Under the pieces are notes generated by a model. It was not told the DNA's origin. It searched no databases and saw only the letters and a list, made by a program, of their open reading frames with translations. This document shows, piece after piece, positions 36,650 to 49,117 of a stretch of DNA of 64,000 nt. The stretch covers positions 456,855,197 through 456,919,196 of the forward strand of contig NC_066581.1 in the NCBI RefSeq assembly GCF_024323335.1, given 5' to 3'. This DNA is from Lathyrus oleraceus. Its lineage: Eukaryota; Streptophyta; Magnoliopsida; Fabales; Fabaceae. How positions within the stretch are numbered: the stretch's first letter is position 1; every line of letters begins with the position of its first letter. Both the position numbers and the translations under genes were made by a program.

Positions 36650-38182
36650 TTGGAATGCAATTCTACTTCCGAGAATAAGTTAGCCAAAAAGGATAAAGAT
36701 CCTGGAAATTTCTCCATTGCTTGTCTTTTGGGAAGTCATGTCATCGAAAAAACTTTTCTAGACTTAGGAGCTAGTGTGAGCTTAATACCTTTAGCAGTTT
36801 GTGAGAGGTTAAACATAGGAGAATTACAGCCTACTAAGATGTCACTTCAGTTAGCCGATAGATCTGTTAAATATCCGATAGGCATATTAGAAGATGTCCC
36901 TATTAGGATAGGTCAGTTATTTATCCCTACTGATTTTGTTGTCATGGACATTAAAGAGGACAATGATATACCAATCCTTCTAGGTAGACCGTTCTTATCA
37001 ACTGTAGGAGCCATATTAAATGTCAAGAGAGGAAATTTGACCTTTGAGGTAGGTGACGAGAAAATAGAATTTATACTTTCAAAATTTCTTATGGCACCTG
37101 TGATGGGAGACGCGTGTTATGCCTTAGATATCATTGATGAGTGTGTTAGGGAATTAGAACAAGAAGAAATCACAAAAATAATTAAGTTTCCATCAACCCT
37201 CATACTAGAAGATGATAGCTTTAGGAAGCCCTACATCGATGATAACCTTTATGAATTTTTATCCCTTACCCCAGATCCTATGCCATGCCCTAAGAAACCA
37301 ACCTTAGAACTTAAGAAACTGCCTAAGAACCTGAGATATGAGTTCCTCGATGAAGACATGAACCGTCCGGTTATAGTCAGTGCTACCTTGAGCCAAGAGG
37401 AAACATACCAACTCCTAGATGTTTTACGAAGATATCCCTCAGCCTTAGGATATAATATCTCTGATCTGAAAGGCATAAGCCAATCTGTACGCATGCATCG
37501 TATTTTGCTCGAAGAAGATTCAAAGCCCTCCAGAAAACATCAGAGAAGAATAAACCCTATAGTGAGTGATATTGTTAAAAAAGAAGTTCTTAAGTTACTT
37601 GAGGCAGGTATAATCTATCAGATCTCGGATAGTAAGTGGGTGAGCCCTGTGCATGTAGTACCTAAAAAGGGAGGCATCACAGTCGTGCAAAACGATAAAG
37701 GCGAACATGTAGCAAAACGGATAGAAGGAGGATGGCGGATGTGCATAGACTACAGAAAGTTAAATAAAGCAACCAGGAAGGATCATTTCCCTTTACCATT
37801 TATAGACCAGATGTTGGAGCGTCTAGCCAGACACTCTTACTTCTGCTATCTAGATGGATACTCTGGATTCTTCCAAATACCTATCCACCCTGAAGATCAA
37901 GAAAAAACTACCTTTACATGCCCTTATGGAACTTTTTCCTACAGGCGAATGCCATTCGGCCTCTGTAATGCCCCAGCTACTTTCCAACGCTGCATGATGT
38001 CAATCTTTGCAGATTACCTAGATGGTATCATGGAAGTATTTATGGATGATTTCTCGGTTTGCGAATTTGATTTTCACAATTGTCTTGCTAACCTTGAGAA
38101 AATCCTGGAGAGATGCGTGGAGGTGAACCTCGTGCTAAACTGGGAAAGTTTCATTTCATGGTCACCGAAGGGATTGTTTTAG
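36650..38182 (+). pseudogene. Athila protease and reverse transcriptase (E)
   Basis: Open for 510 codons in frame with gag. The protease has the Athila-style DLGAS active site (residue 38) and ILLGRPFL. Reverse transcriptase starts about residue 300: KWVSPVHVVPKKGG, WRMCIDYRKLN, LDGYSGFFQIP, MPFGLCNAPATFQ, catalytic FMDD at 464-467. A single-base loss near 38136 shifts the frame, so the last residues printed here are out of frame. The RT thumb continues in the next reading frame (FHFMVTEGIVLGHIVSENG, 38140-38445). Confidence 0.9.
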
Positions 38183-40185
38183 GACATATAGTTTCTGAAA
38201 ATGGTATTGAGGTAGATAGAGCTAAGATAGAAGTCATAGAGAACCTAAAACCACCAAAAACTATCAGAGAAATCCGAAGTTTCCTTGGACATGCTGGATT
38301 CTACCGGCGTTTTATCAAGGACTTCTCCAAAATAACTAAACCTTTAACTGGCCTTTTAATGAAAGATGCTGAATTCATTTTCGATGGAAAATGTAATGAA
38401 GCATTTAATCTTTTAAAGCAAGCACTAATATCAGCACCTATCATGTAACCCCCTGATTGGTCAGAACCTTTTGAGATAATGTGCGACGCTAGTGATTACA
38501 CCGTTGGAGCCATTCTAGGACAAAGGAAAGATAAAAAATTACATGTGATTTATTATGCCAGTAGAACCCTAGACGCTGCCCAACTTAACTACGTGACAAC
38601 TGAAAAGGAATTACTCACTGTAGTTTTCGCTATAGACAAATTTAGATCTTATCTAGTAGGAGCCAAAATTATAGTTTACACCGATCATGCTGCCATTCGT
38701 TACCTATTAAGTAAAAAGGATGCCAACCCCAGGTTACTCCGATGGATTCTGTTACTACAAGAGTTTGATTTAGACATCAAAGATAAAAAAAAAGGCACTG
38801 AAAATGTAGTAGCTGATCACCTCTCAAGGCTAGAACATCTGAAACCAGACTTAGTACCCATAAATGATGATTTTTCCTATGATAGACTGATAGCTAGAGT
38901 AGAAACCATTGAAGATGATAGCCTAGGCCCTCGTGAGCACTTCCAAAAATCCCTAGAAGTAAGTAACGTACCATGTTATGCATACTTTGTTAATTACCTA
39001 GCTGCTGATATTGTACCCCCTGATCTTGACTACCATCGCGAGAAGAAGTTCTTCAACGATGTGAGAAACTTTTATTGGGACGAACCACTCCTTTTCAAAA
39101 GGGGTAAATACGACATTTTTCGCCGATGCGTTCCAGAAGAGGAGGTAAGAAGTATAATTGAGCATTGTCACTCTGCACCCTATGGTGGACATGCGAGCAC
39201 CTCTAAGACATACGCCAAGATTCTTCAAGTTGGCCTATTCTGGCCTACCATGTGGCGTGATGTCCATGCTTGCATTGTCAAATGTGATAGATGCCAACTC
39301 ACGGGAAATATTTCAAGGCGTGACGAAATCCCTCTAAGAAACATTCAGGAAGTAGAACTCTTCGACGTTTGGGGTATAGATTTCATGAGACCTTTCCCAC
39401 CATCCTTAGGAAACAAGTATATCTTAGTAGCTGTGGACTACGTGTCTAAGTGGATTGAAACTATAGTTTCACCCACAAGCGATACTAGGGTGGTGATCAA
39501 GTTATTTAAGAACTATATATTCCCTAGATTTGGAACACCCCATTTAGTCATAAGCGACGGAGGATCGCACTTCATATCGAGAATATTTGATAAACTTTTA
39601 AGCAAATATGGAGTTAGGCATAGAGTAGCAACACCATACCACCCACAGACTAGTGGCCAAGTAGAAGTATCCAATAGGGAGATAAAACAAATTCTAGAAA
39701 CAACCGTTTCTATATCTAGAAGAGACTGGTCTCAGAAGCTCCAAGAAGCACTATGGGCCTATCGAACCGCTTTCAAAACCCCTATAGGAACAACTCCCTA
39801 CCAACTAGTCTATGGAAAATCCTGTCATTTACCTTTTGAATTAGAGCATAAGGCCTATTGGGCCATTAAAACTTTGAATTTGGATTACCTGACCGCTGGT
39901 GAAAAACGTATCCTTGACATCCACAAACTGGAAGAACTCAGGCAATCTGCCTACGAGAATGCCAAAATATACAAAGAGAGAACAAAAGCTTGGCATGACA
40001 AAAGAATTGTGAAGAAATATTTCAATATAGGCGACCCTGTTCTCCTGTTCAACTCTAGGTTACGACTTTTCCCTGGGAAGTTGCGTTCAAGATGGACTGG
40101 CTCTTTCAAAGTATCTAAGATTCTGAGATCCGGAGCTGTAGAAATCAAGAACGAAACCTGTAGTCCATTCATTATGAATGGGTAA
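38140..40185 (+). pseudogene. Athila RT thumb, RNase H and integrase (E)
   Basis: A second frame with one internal stop at 38446 and an early terminal stop at 40183. Similarity to the family continues a few codons beyond it. RNase [46 protein letters not shown]. Integrase: zinc HHCC ([18 protein letters not shown]), D in WGIDFM, D in ISDGGSHF, E in GQVEVSN, the last two 35 apart. The C-terminal tail contains [24 protein letters not shown]. Catalytic residues are all present, so damage is limited to stops and indels. Confidence 0.9.
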
Positions 40186-41663
40186 AGACTGAAGCTCTAC
40201 GAAGGAGGAGACATTCCAACATAATACTCCAGCCACACTCTGATAGATCCACCAATTCCTACGACAGGTGTATAAATTCCGATCGTCAAGCTAATGACGT
40301 TAAACAAGCGCTGCTTGGGAGGCAACCCACGGTTTTCTTATCTTGTTTTACTTTTTTGCATTTATTTACTTTATTTTATTTTTAATCATATTTTCATCAG
40401 GACTAAATATCATTTGCAATGTTTGTGTTTTCAGGACCCTTTTCCCTAACCTTTGCAGGATGCAGGACTTTGATGACATGCACGTAGCTTTTAGAGATGA
40501 TGCCCTCAGGATGGCGAAGGAACTAGTGGTCAGCAGTAGGATGACAGGTTACTCTCCCCTTATCTTATTTCGAAACATTAGGGACAATGTTCGATTTAAG
40601 TGTGGGAGGAGATTTTATCGCTTTCTATTTTTCTTTGCTGTTTTTAGTTAGATTGTTTATTTTTATTGCTTTTTAGTTGTTCACTTTGCTTCATTTTGCT
40701 TTTAGTTTGAGTGTTTTAGATAATGCATGAGTCTGACGAGTCACCAGTATAGTGTATCTTTAGTACAGTCTAATCTCCCCATTCCTTCAGCCCTACCAAA
40801 TTTTATTTTTTTGCAAAAGAAAACGGTGTTATTCTGAAAGTTTTTGGGTTTTAAGACTGGTTTGAGTAAGGATGTGGTGACTTGGGAGAACTTTTTGAAA
40901 CATCAGTATTGTTTTAGCACCATAGACTTCATGAATATAAGAATCACTCCCGAAACCCCATATACCATGGCCTTAATCATCATTTCAGTATAGTCCTCAG
41001 TAGTTTATTCTAGTAGTCAGCTCCGGCCTACGCATCCTCTATGTAGGGGACCGATGAACATAAGTGAATGATCCAGTGAAATAAATAAATAAAAAGAAAA
41101 GGCAACTCCGGTATAGGTGACCCTCAAAAAGTCATTTAAACCCAAAAGCTGTAAAAATTTGTTACAAAAGAAAAAGAAAAAGAAAAAGTCACCCGCTGTT
41201 AGTTGGTTCAGAGGTATCTGGCGCTGAACTCGGTAGGGCGGATTACGATCCGATCCCTCACAACTACATTTGGGTCAAATAAAAGGGTTTACACAGATTT
41301 ATGTGCCAGGAACCCCATGTTTAGGATCATAATCACTAACAGGTCACTCTGCTATGAAGCATGTACGGATAATGGGCTTAATGTGATTGCGCCTGAATTA
41401 AAAGGATCCAAAAAGAGATGAAGAGGTAGGCCTAGGTATTGTGGGATGATATGGGTTGGTTAATATAGAAATGGAGTTTGTGTCCGTGTCTGCGGATAAG
41501 TGTCATCACGATACCCTTAGTTCACTCAGTTAGTACCTATCACTGCATCCCGACTTGAACTTAGAAACCTTTCTAGCCCGAATTACTCGTTGACACCAGT
41601 TTTTTCTATGAGCTTTTTAGTGTTTTGCTTGAGGACAAGCAAGGGTTTAAGTGTGTGAGAATT
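40186..41663 (+). other. 3' region of E between pol and 3' LTR
   Basis: About 1.5 kb. It ends with the polypurine-type tract AAGGGTTTAAGTGTGTGAGA (41641-41660) just before the LTR. A second, similar tract (TTTAAGTGTGGGAGGAG) is at 40587-40603, as in Athila elements that once carried an env-like ORF. Short frames (for example 40343-40651) show no recognisable protein and I do not call them. Confidence 0.7.
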
Positions 41664-43366
41664 TGATGACACTGAATTTCACCGTATTTTCGACTCCGAT
41701 TTCGCATGCATTTTAGTTGTTTTATTATTATTTTGTTATGTTATTACGATTTTTTCTTTGTTTTCAGGTTTTCAGTCTAATCAGAGCCCCGATCGAGAAA
41801 AGGAGTGAAAATGAGCTAAAAAGACTAAAAATCAGCATTTTGAACTTGTGGCTCCCACTGTGGTTGGCGCCATGGGTCCATCCACGACGTGTTATAGTTC
41901 AACTTCTCCTCAACTGCCACGCCTCCCACTATCTCCACTTGGGCGCCATAATTTACCCTTATGGCGGGCGCCATGGTGTTGTGGCGGGCGCCACAAGAAG
42001 AAAGAAGTTTCCCTCCCAAATTCAAACTGAAGGGCATCCTTGTCATTTCCATTATTTTCCTTGCTTATAAATAGGTACTCGATTTCATTTGTTTCATCAT
42101 CCAAACTTAAAACAAACTTAGTTACAATTAGGCAAATATTCAGTATTGTAAAAGTGGTAATCGCTTCACATCGGAGTGTTGCCACAACTGTGTAATCGAG
42201 TCTGTAATCGAGTTTGGAGCACTTTGGAAGGAAGTTAATCCTACCGCCATTTTTATTTTCGTTTCGCACTTTATTCAACCCTCCGATTGGAGAAGGTTTT
42301 ATTGCTTTACCTTTGTCTACTTTACTTTCCCGCACTATCTTTACTTTATTTATTTTCTCGCACTCGCATTACTTTTATTTATTTCCCGCACTTGCACTAC
42401 TTTCGTTTATTTCTCGCACCCGCACTACTTTTAGTTATTTTCCGCACTCGCACTACTTTTATTTATTTTCCGCACTCGCACTACTTTCATTTATTTCTCG
42501 CACTCGTACTACTTTCGTTTATTTTTCGCATTCGCACTACTTTTATTTACTTTCCGCACTCGCACTACTTTTATTTAAATTAAAATGCACCTTTACTTTA
42601 CCATGTCTAGCTAAACCTATAAAGGTTAGAATGTAAGGATCGTAATTGAACCGATAATCCGTGCAATTGTTCATAGAAACACTTAAGGGCTATTTTGACT
42701 TTCAACTTAAGTTTTCTCGCACTTAATTTCCGTTGGGTAAGATCGAAAGCCGTCCAACGTCCTTTTAAACTTAGTTGTTTTTAACTATTTCAAAAACAGC
42801 GAAAGCGCTTTGTTTAGTTCATTAGGAGTTTTTAACTTAAAAAGAAAAGTGATTTTAAAACTATTTTCGGACGCGTTTATAAGTTTAGAGTCTGGTTCGT
42901 GAGAACCTCTTTTGGTTAAGAAATCCAGGTTAAAATACTTTTCAACTTAGTCAAGATACTATATTTCTTAAAAATAGGTTTACTACTCTAACGCAATGCG
43001 CGTCTTTTTATAAGTGACAATAAGAGGGTTTGATTATGGAGTACAACTCGGTTCTGAATACGCGAAAGCGACAGTTCCTGTTCAATTGGTTCTTTTCAAA
43101 GTAGGAAACACTGCCCATAAGTAATTCTATTAGCAAGTACTTGGATTATTAATTGATTATGTGAATTACATTCGAACCTGTCTTTATTAATTGAATTTTA
43201 TTTAATACTTTATTTTTCATTGTACACTCTAAAAAACCCCTATTTCAATCACCTTAGATAAACACTGTAACAATAGATAACGATAGATTGACACTTGGTC
43301 TCTGTGGATTCGACAATCTTTTATATTACTCTGACGCGTTCGTATACTTGCGAAAATCACACATCA
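41664..43366 (+). repeat. 3' LTR of Athila element E
   Basis: TGATGACACTG to ACACATCA, 1703 bp, matching the 5' LTR. TATA box at 42066-42073. The 28 bp tandem units are at about 42335-42578, with the same copy number as in the 5' LTR. Confidence 0.93.
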
Positions 43367-44764
43367 TACATCACCCCTGTAACCTTGGATTGTCCTCAAG
43401 ATCTCTATCAAGTGAGAAATCTGAGCTTGAAAATCCAGGCATGCAAACTAAAAAGCTCTAAAACATGAAATCAAAGCCACCACTGGCTTGCCTCTTGCAC
43501 GAGGACTTCAGAAAACCATTTGAACACAACCAATTCACATTGTATGATGAGATTCAGATCAAAACAGTTGGATCATATGCCTTTGAAGAGCAGCTTTGAT
43601 CAACACGATTCCTTCCAACTTTTGCTTCCAATTTGATCTTGAGATGTGATATGAATGCAAGGCTAAGGAATAAGTATTGAAGATCAACTGATTTTACTGA
43701 AATTCAAGCTTGAATTGAAAAAATAAAAATCAGAATTCCTTTGGTAGGGTTGGGTTTTCACTTCTGCAGAGTTTTAGGTTGCCTTGAGGTTCCATTTTGA
43801 ATGAGGGAAGCATTGTATTTATAGTTGGAGCTGGTGCCAAGTGAGGGAAAACTCGTGTGCATGAAGCTTTGGGTCCTCCATGCATGGGCCTGTACAGGCG
43901 CATGTGAGGCCCAAAATCAAGTGAATTTGAAAGCTGAACTCATTTGAAGTTGGAATGGACATGCAATTTGAACTGCAATGGCTTGTGCATGAAGATTCAA
44001 AGTGAAATGCATAATTGGGCATAAATGTTCACCTCTTCGAAAGTCACACATAGAAAATCCAAACATAGGTATGTGAGTAATGGTTGGAAAGGTATTGACA
44101 TAAGGAACAAAAGCTATGTTGGGCAAAAATCCATTTGGAGTTTAGAAATTTGTGAAAATTGGCCTTGAAGTTAGAGGTACAAAACATGTCTTTGGAAAAT
44201 TTGCCAAAATGATCAACTTCAAGCCCTTCTGTTTTAATGATGAAAGCCTCGAATAAAAACACCTTCAACATAAAATTTGTAGATCTTTTCAATATTATCA
44301 ATTTAGACTTAAATTTTGCATCATTTGGAGTTTTTATGAGAAAGTTACGGGCACTTGAAGTTGGACATTTTCAACATTCAATGGTTTTGGTCCAAAGTGA
44401 CCTATAATGTTTTGTATTATCACATGTGTTTCGTTTAGGATTATGAAATTTTGTCCAACATAACAATTGAATTATACATCTTAATATTTCCAATGCAATT
44501 GGTCTCACCTCAGATTCATAAAAAATGAGGAAGTTAGGTCCTTGGGAAGTTGACCCAAAATTAGGGTTTCAGTCAAAATGACCTATAATGTTTTGAAATG
44601 AATGATGACCTTCCATGTTTCAAATGAATTTTTGATGAACATTAAAGTTATTCATATGGTTCTTAAGAACATTTTTTTATCTTGGGGTAATCTTCATTTG
44701 ACAAACACATCAAAAGTTAGGTCTCAGGGATCCTCGGTTTAGTCAAATGACTTGACTAGTCAAC

Positions 44765-46157
44765 TGTTGGTGTAAGCCCTAGAGGCCAATACTTTTGGTA
44801 CTTGTATCGAATTATTTATTAATAATAAAAGGCTTTTTCTTTATTACGTTTGTTTAGTAAAGTCCCTGGAATAGATAGTCCGTTTAATGTATTAAGTGTG
44901 ACTTAATCATGAGAACACATTAAACATAAGGACATTATTCTTAAAGTATCCGTAGTCGAGCTTTAGTGTGAAGTGGGATAACATTAAAGCATTAAGACTA
45001 TTATGTTTGTAGACTGATGATCACATCTCATGGATCATGGATAAATAGTTATCAAGTCTTAAACATAGGTATGAATATTAGGAGTGATATTTATACCGGA
45101 TTGACCCGCTATGAGAATACTATATAGAAAGTTATGCAAGGTGTCATAAGTTATTCTCATGGTGATAATAGTGTATTCCACTCTTCGACCTGAAACCACT
45201 ATGGATCCTAGATGTAGAGTCGAGTGCTTTATTGCTGATCAAACGTTGTCCGTAACTGGATAACCATAAAGACAGTTGATGGGTACTCCACAAAGCATGC
45301 TGAGGGACATGAGTGTCCTAGATGGAATTTGCCCATCCTGTGTAACAGGATAAATGTCTATGGGCCCAATATTGAACTGGACAAGGATGACACGGTCTAT
45401 ACCTTGTGTTCAATATAGACATAAGGGCAAAAGGGTAATTATACACATAATTATTATCACAGAAGGAATTGTCAGATCACATGACATTTTCGTGTCTTGG
45501 GTAGCAGTGATGTGTTGCTAGATACCGCTCACTGTTTATTATGTTAAATACATGATTTAATATAATTGCCAACGCCGCGAAAACCTACAGGGTCACACAC
45601 AAAGGACGGATTGATGAGAGATAGAATAACTAAGGAATATCGTAAGGTACGGTACCCTTAAGTGAATTATAGAACATCGTAAGGTACGGTGTACTTGAGT
45701 AGAATACGAAATATGGTAAGGTACCATGGGCTTAAGTGATTTTGGGCATATTATAAGATATGGGCCAAAATACACTTAAGTGGGCTTTTTAGCTTGAAGC
45801 CCACACAAGTGGTTCTATAAATAGAACCCTTGTGCAGAAGCAAAAATTTGCGGTTGCATTATTTTCGTTTTCTATCACTCTCTCTCTCTCTCACTCAAAG
45901 CCTTCATTCGTACCAGCTAGCACTGAGATTGAAGGAACCCGTTCGTGTGGACTGAGTAGAGACGTTGTCATCGTTCAACGTTCGTGATCGCTTCGTGGAT
46001 CTGCATCAAAGGTTTTGATCGTCACAAGAGATCTGCACCAAAGGTTTCAGTCGTCACAAGAGGTAAATATTCTATCACTGATCATGACCATTCGTAAGGA
46101 TCTCTAAAGGAGAAATTTTTTAATTTCCGCTGCGCTTTGGGTCGCAATTCTCCTTCA
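44765..46157 (+). repeat. Solo LTR F (1393 bp)
   Basis: Begins TGTTGGTGTAAGCCC, ends CTCCTTCA, and is flanked by TCAAC (44760-44764 and 46158-46162). The 3' LTR of A keeps the empty site. Plus orientation: TATA box TATAAATA at 45816-45823, then a CT-rich leader. Three 37 bp units with CGTAAGGTACGG or a variant start near 45641, 45678 and 45715. Family not recognised; no coding capacity. Confidence 0.82.
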
Positions 46158-46741
46158 TCAACTTCTCAAGTCCAAACTTCAAATCTTGATGAATGAATGA
46201 TTGAGAATACTCACATAGGATCATATATGCATAAAATAATGAATGAAATAACTTCCCTTTATTGAATTTGATCATAGGTAGAGGTTGCTTCATGAGGAAG
46301 GCACAATCAATGCACAGTTGAATTAGGGTTTCCTTGGGAAACAATCCTCAAGCCCTTTGGGTTATCCTGATCAAATCGACAAATTGAAATACTTGGGAGA
46401 CATATGTGATGATTGAGAGCTTTGTGAACCATTGTCATGCTTTCTTGCATCTTCATTGAGCCACTTCATTGAGCATAGGAGTCTCTTAGGAGTAGGGGAT
46501 CTCATGATTGCTTGAGCTCCAAAACAAAAAGAGTTAGTAACATATTTTTATGCTTTTGGTTAGTAAACAAAATAAGAAAAGCAATAATATATAATTCAAG
46601 CATGCTTGGTGGTCTCAAACCAACTCACACAAGTCCCAACCTAAGGGTAAAGGAACCACACATGCTATGATCCTTGAGGAAATGCAATGAGAAATGATAT
46701 GATGCCATGAGGGATATTAGGGTCAAAATTAGGGTCTTACA

Positions 46742-48870
46742 ATTAGGAACTTCATTCCAATACTTCACTATAATCATTGATGCTAACGTTGCAAGAGCAT
46801 CTACCATTCGTTTCTCATCTCGAGGGATATGATGAAATTCAACCTTTGTAAAGAAAGTTGAAATCCTCCTCGCATAATCTCTATACGGTATCAAACCGGG
46901 TTGATTCGTCTCCCATTCTCCTTTGATCTGATTCACAACCAAAGTCGAATCACCGAAGACATCCAAATACTTGATTATGAGATTCATGGCCTCTTCAAGC
47001 CCCATAATGCAAGCTTCATATTCTTCCATGTTGTTTGTACACTTGAAAGTCAATCTAGCTGTAAATGGTAGATGCATGCCTTGAGGATTAATGATCACTG
47101 CCCCAATGCTATTTCCAATTGATTAACAGCTCCATCAAATACCATGCCCCAACGGGAACCAGGTTCTGGCCCTTCTTCTAGCAATGGTTCATCATAATTT
47201 TTCATTTTCAAGTACAAAATCTCTTCATCTGGAAAATCATACTGCACTGACTAGTAATCTTCAATTGGTTGGTGAGCCAAATGGTCAGCCAAGATACTAC
47301 CCTTGATTGCTTTCTGAGATCGGTATTCGATATCATACTCTGATAACAACATCTGCTAACGGGAAATTCTACCAGTTAAATCAGGCTTCTCAAATATATA
47401 CTTGATTGGATCCATTTTGGATATCAACCAAGTGGTATGATTCAACATATACTGACGCAGACGCTTAGTAGCCCAAGCCAATGCGCAACAAGTTTTTTCA
47501 AGCATTGAATACCGAGTCTCACAGTCGGTAAACTTCTTACTGAGGTAACAAATTGAAAATTCTTTCTTCCTAGTCTCATCTTGCTGATCAAGAACATAAC
47601 CCATACTATATTCTAGCACAATCAAATACATGATCAACGGTCTTCCTTCAACAGGCGGAGACAAAATCGAAGGTTCAAGCAAATATTCTTTGATACTATC
47701 AAAAGCTTTCTGGAAGTCTTTGGTCCAATCACAAGACTGATCCTTCTGAAGAAGCTTGAATATAGGCGCACATGTGGCAGTCATGTGAGAAATGAATCTA
47801 GAAATATAATTCAAGCGGACGAGAAAACGTCTGACTTGCTTCTCAGTTTTGGGCGCAGGCATCTCTTGTATTGCTTTGACCTTGGCAGGATCAACTTCAA
47901 TACCCTTCTCGCTGATAATAAAGCCCAACTACTTACCAGAACGAACACCAAAAGTACACTTATTGGGATTTAAGCGGAGTTTATACTTTCTCAAACGCTG
48001 GAATAGCTTCAACAAATGCTCAACATGTTCCTCTTCATCAATTGATTTAGCAATCATGTCATCGACATAAACTTCAATCTCTTTATGCATCATATCATGA
48101 AAAAGAGTAGTCATTGCTCTCTGGTAAGTTGCACCAGCATTCTTTAGACCGAAAGGCATCACTCTATAACAGAATATTCCCCAGGGTGTAATGAATGTGA
48201 TCTTCTCCATATCCTCGGGTGCCATCTTAATCTGGTTATATCCGGAAAATCCATCCATAAATGAAAAGACTTTGAACTTAGCAGTATTGTCTACCAACAT
48301 ATCAATGTGTGGCAGAGGGAAATCATCTTTCGGATTTGCTTTATTCAAATCTCTATAGTTGACACACATGCGGACTTTTCCATATTTCTTCGGCACGGGC
48401 ACAATATTGGCCACCCATTACGGATACTCAACAGTCACAAGGAAACCATCATCAATCTGCTTCTGAACTTCCTCTTTGATCTTCACAGCCATATCAGGAT
48501 GCGTTCTTCTCAACTTCTGCTTGACTGACGGGCATTTTGGTTTCAACGGTAATCTATGCTCCACAATATCATAATCCAACCCATGCATGTCTTGATAGGA
48601 CCAAGCAAACACATCTGAATACTCTCGAAGAAGATCAACCAACCCCTTCTTAGCATCTGGACACAATCGAGGCCCAATCTTGACTTCCTTCACATCATCT
48701 TCGGAACCTAAGTTGACTAGCTCAATATGCTCCTCAAACGAATGAATAATCTTTTCATCTTGCTCAAGAAGACGAGACAATTCATCACTCACTTCTACAT
48801 CACTTTCCTCCTCGGCTTCAAACACAGGGAATTCAAAATTTGGATAAGGAGAAGGATCATTGTATTATGG
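46742..48870 (-). pseudogene. Ogre RT and RNase H fragment, broken (B)
   Basis: Reverse transcriptase with YVDDM intact, followed by gypsy RNase H and the archaeal-type RNase H, which stops at KYWNEVPN where A's LTR begins. Stops at 48418, 47929, 47356 and about 47251; a one-base frameshift near 47113 inside the second RNase H. Similarity to the pol of A is high along its length. The integrase is absent here. Confidence 0.88.
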
Positions 48871-49117
48871 ATAATGATTTGATATTTTGATTTTAGAGAA
48901 GTGAATTTGTGACCAAATATTATGCAGATGGACAATTATATTGTTGGTTTATGTTTTTTTGTGATTACCATTTTCAGAATAAAGCAAAAAGTAAAAACAA
49001 AACATCAAAGATGTGGATGAATAGAATTAATTTTATTAATGATCAATTTAAAAATGCCCAAACAATGTTCACTTCTCCCTTAGGCATAGGAGAAGGATTT
49101 TAAAATATAAAAAGCAA
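48871..49117 (-). other. Degenerate Ogre intron, element B
   Basis: Corresponds to the intron of A. A possible donor GTAGTT follows the RSK codons, but the acceptor segment is missing: where A has TTATGCAG plus GTTGATC, B reads TTATCCATAATAC. About 20 bases around the splice site seem deleted or replaced. Confidence 0.6.

Larger units (their letters stand above)
33085..43366 (+). mobile_element. Complete Athila-type Ty3/gypsy element E (10282 bp)
   Basis: Two LTRs of 1703 bp each, PBS, gag, protease, RT, RNase H, integrase and a 3' region with a polypurine tract. Flanked by the 5 bp duplication TACAT (33080-33084 and 43367-43371). The TTTAAGTGTGGGAG-type tract and the PBS are typical of the Athila lineage. 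The LTRs differ by scattered substitutions (about 5% by eye over the first 250 bp), so the insertion is not very recent. Coding capacity is lost through two single-base frameshifts and seven stops. No env-like ORF was found. Confidence 0.92.
10972..46741 (-). mobile_element. Ogre Ty3/gypsy element A with nested insertions
   Basis: An Ogre read on the minus strand: 5' LTR (46741 down to 30165), PBS, leader, ORF1, gag-protease, intron, pol, 3' UTR and 3' LTR (from 12732, cut at 10972 by D). Removing H, G, E and F leaves an internal region of about 13.5 kb and an LTR of about 4.9 kb, the usual Ogre size of 22-25 kb. It appears inserted in the RNase H region of element B: B coding sequence runs straight into the TGTAAGACC terminus at 46741. 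Coding parts carry several stops and one frameshift. Confidence 0.88.
30165..46741 (-). repeat. 5' LTR of element A (about 4892 bp net) with insertions E and F
   Basis: From TGTAAGACCC at 46741 to CCCGCTACA at 30165 on the minus strand. Pieces are 30165-33084, 43372-44764 and 46163-46741. TATA box TATAAATA at 43816-43823 (minus). The U5 part has GTGGCGACTC at 30226-30235, a copy of the PBS core. No coding sequence belongs to the LTR itself. Confidence 0.88.

Noticed and set aside
40343..40651. 102-codon frame after Athila pol as an env-like gene
   Set aside because: No signal peptide plus fusion or membrane pattern of an envelope; too short, and its end overlaps the internal polypurine-like tract.
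42..46741. A and B as one tandem LTR-internal-LTR-internal element from unequal recombination
   Set aside because: The junction at 46742 is inside RNase H coding sequence, not at the natural internal end, which fits insertion of A into B better. Not excluded until the left flank is seen.
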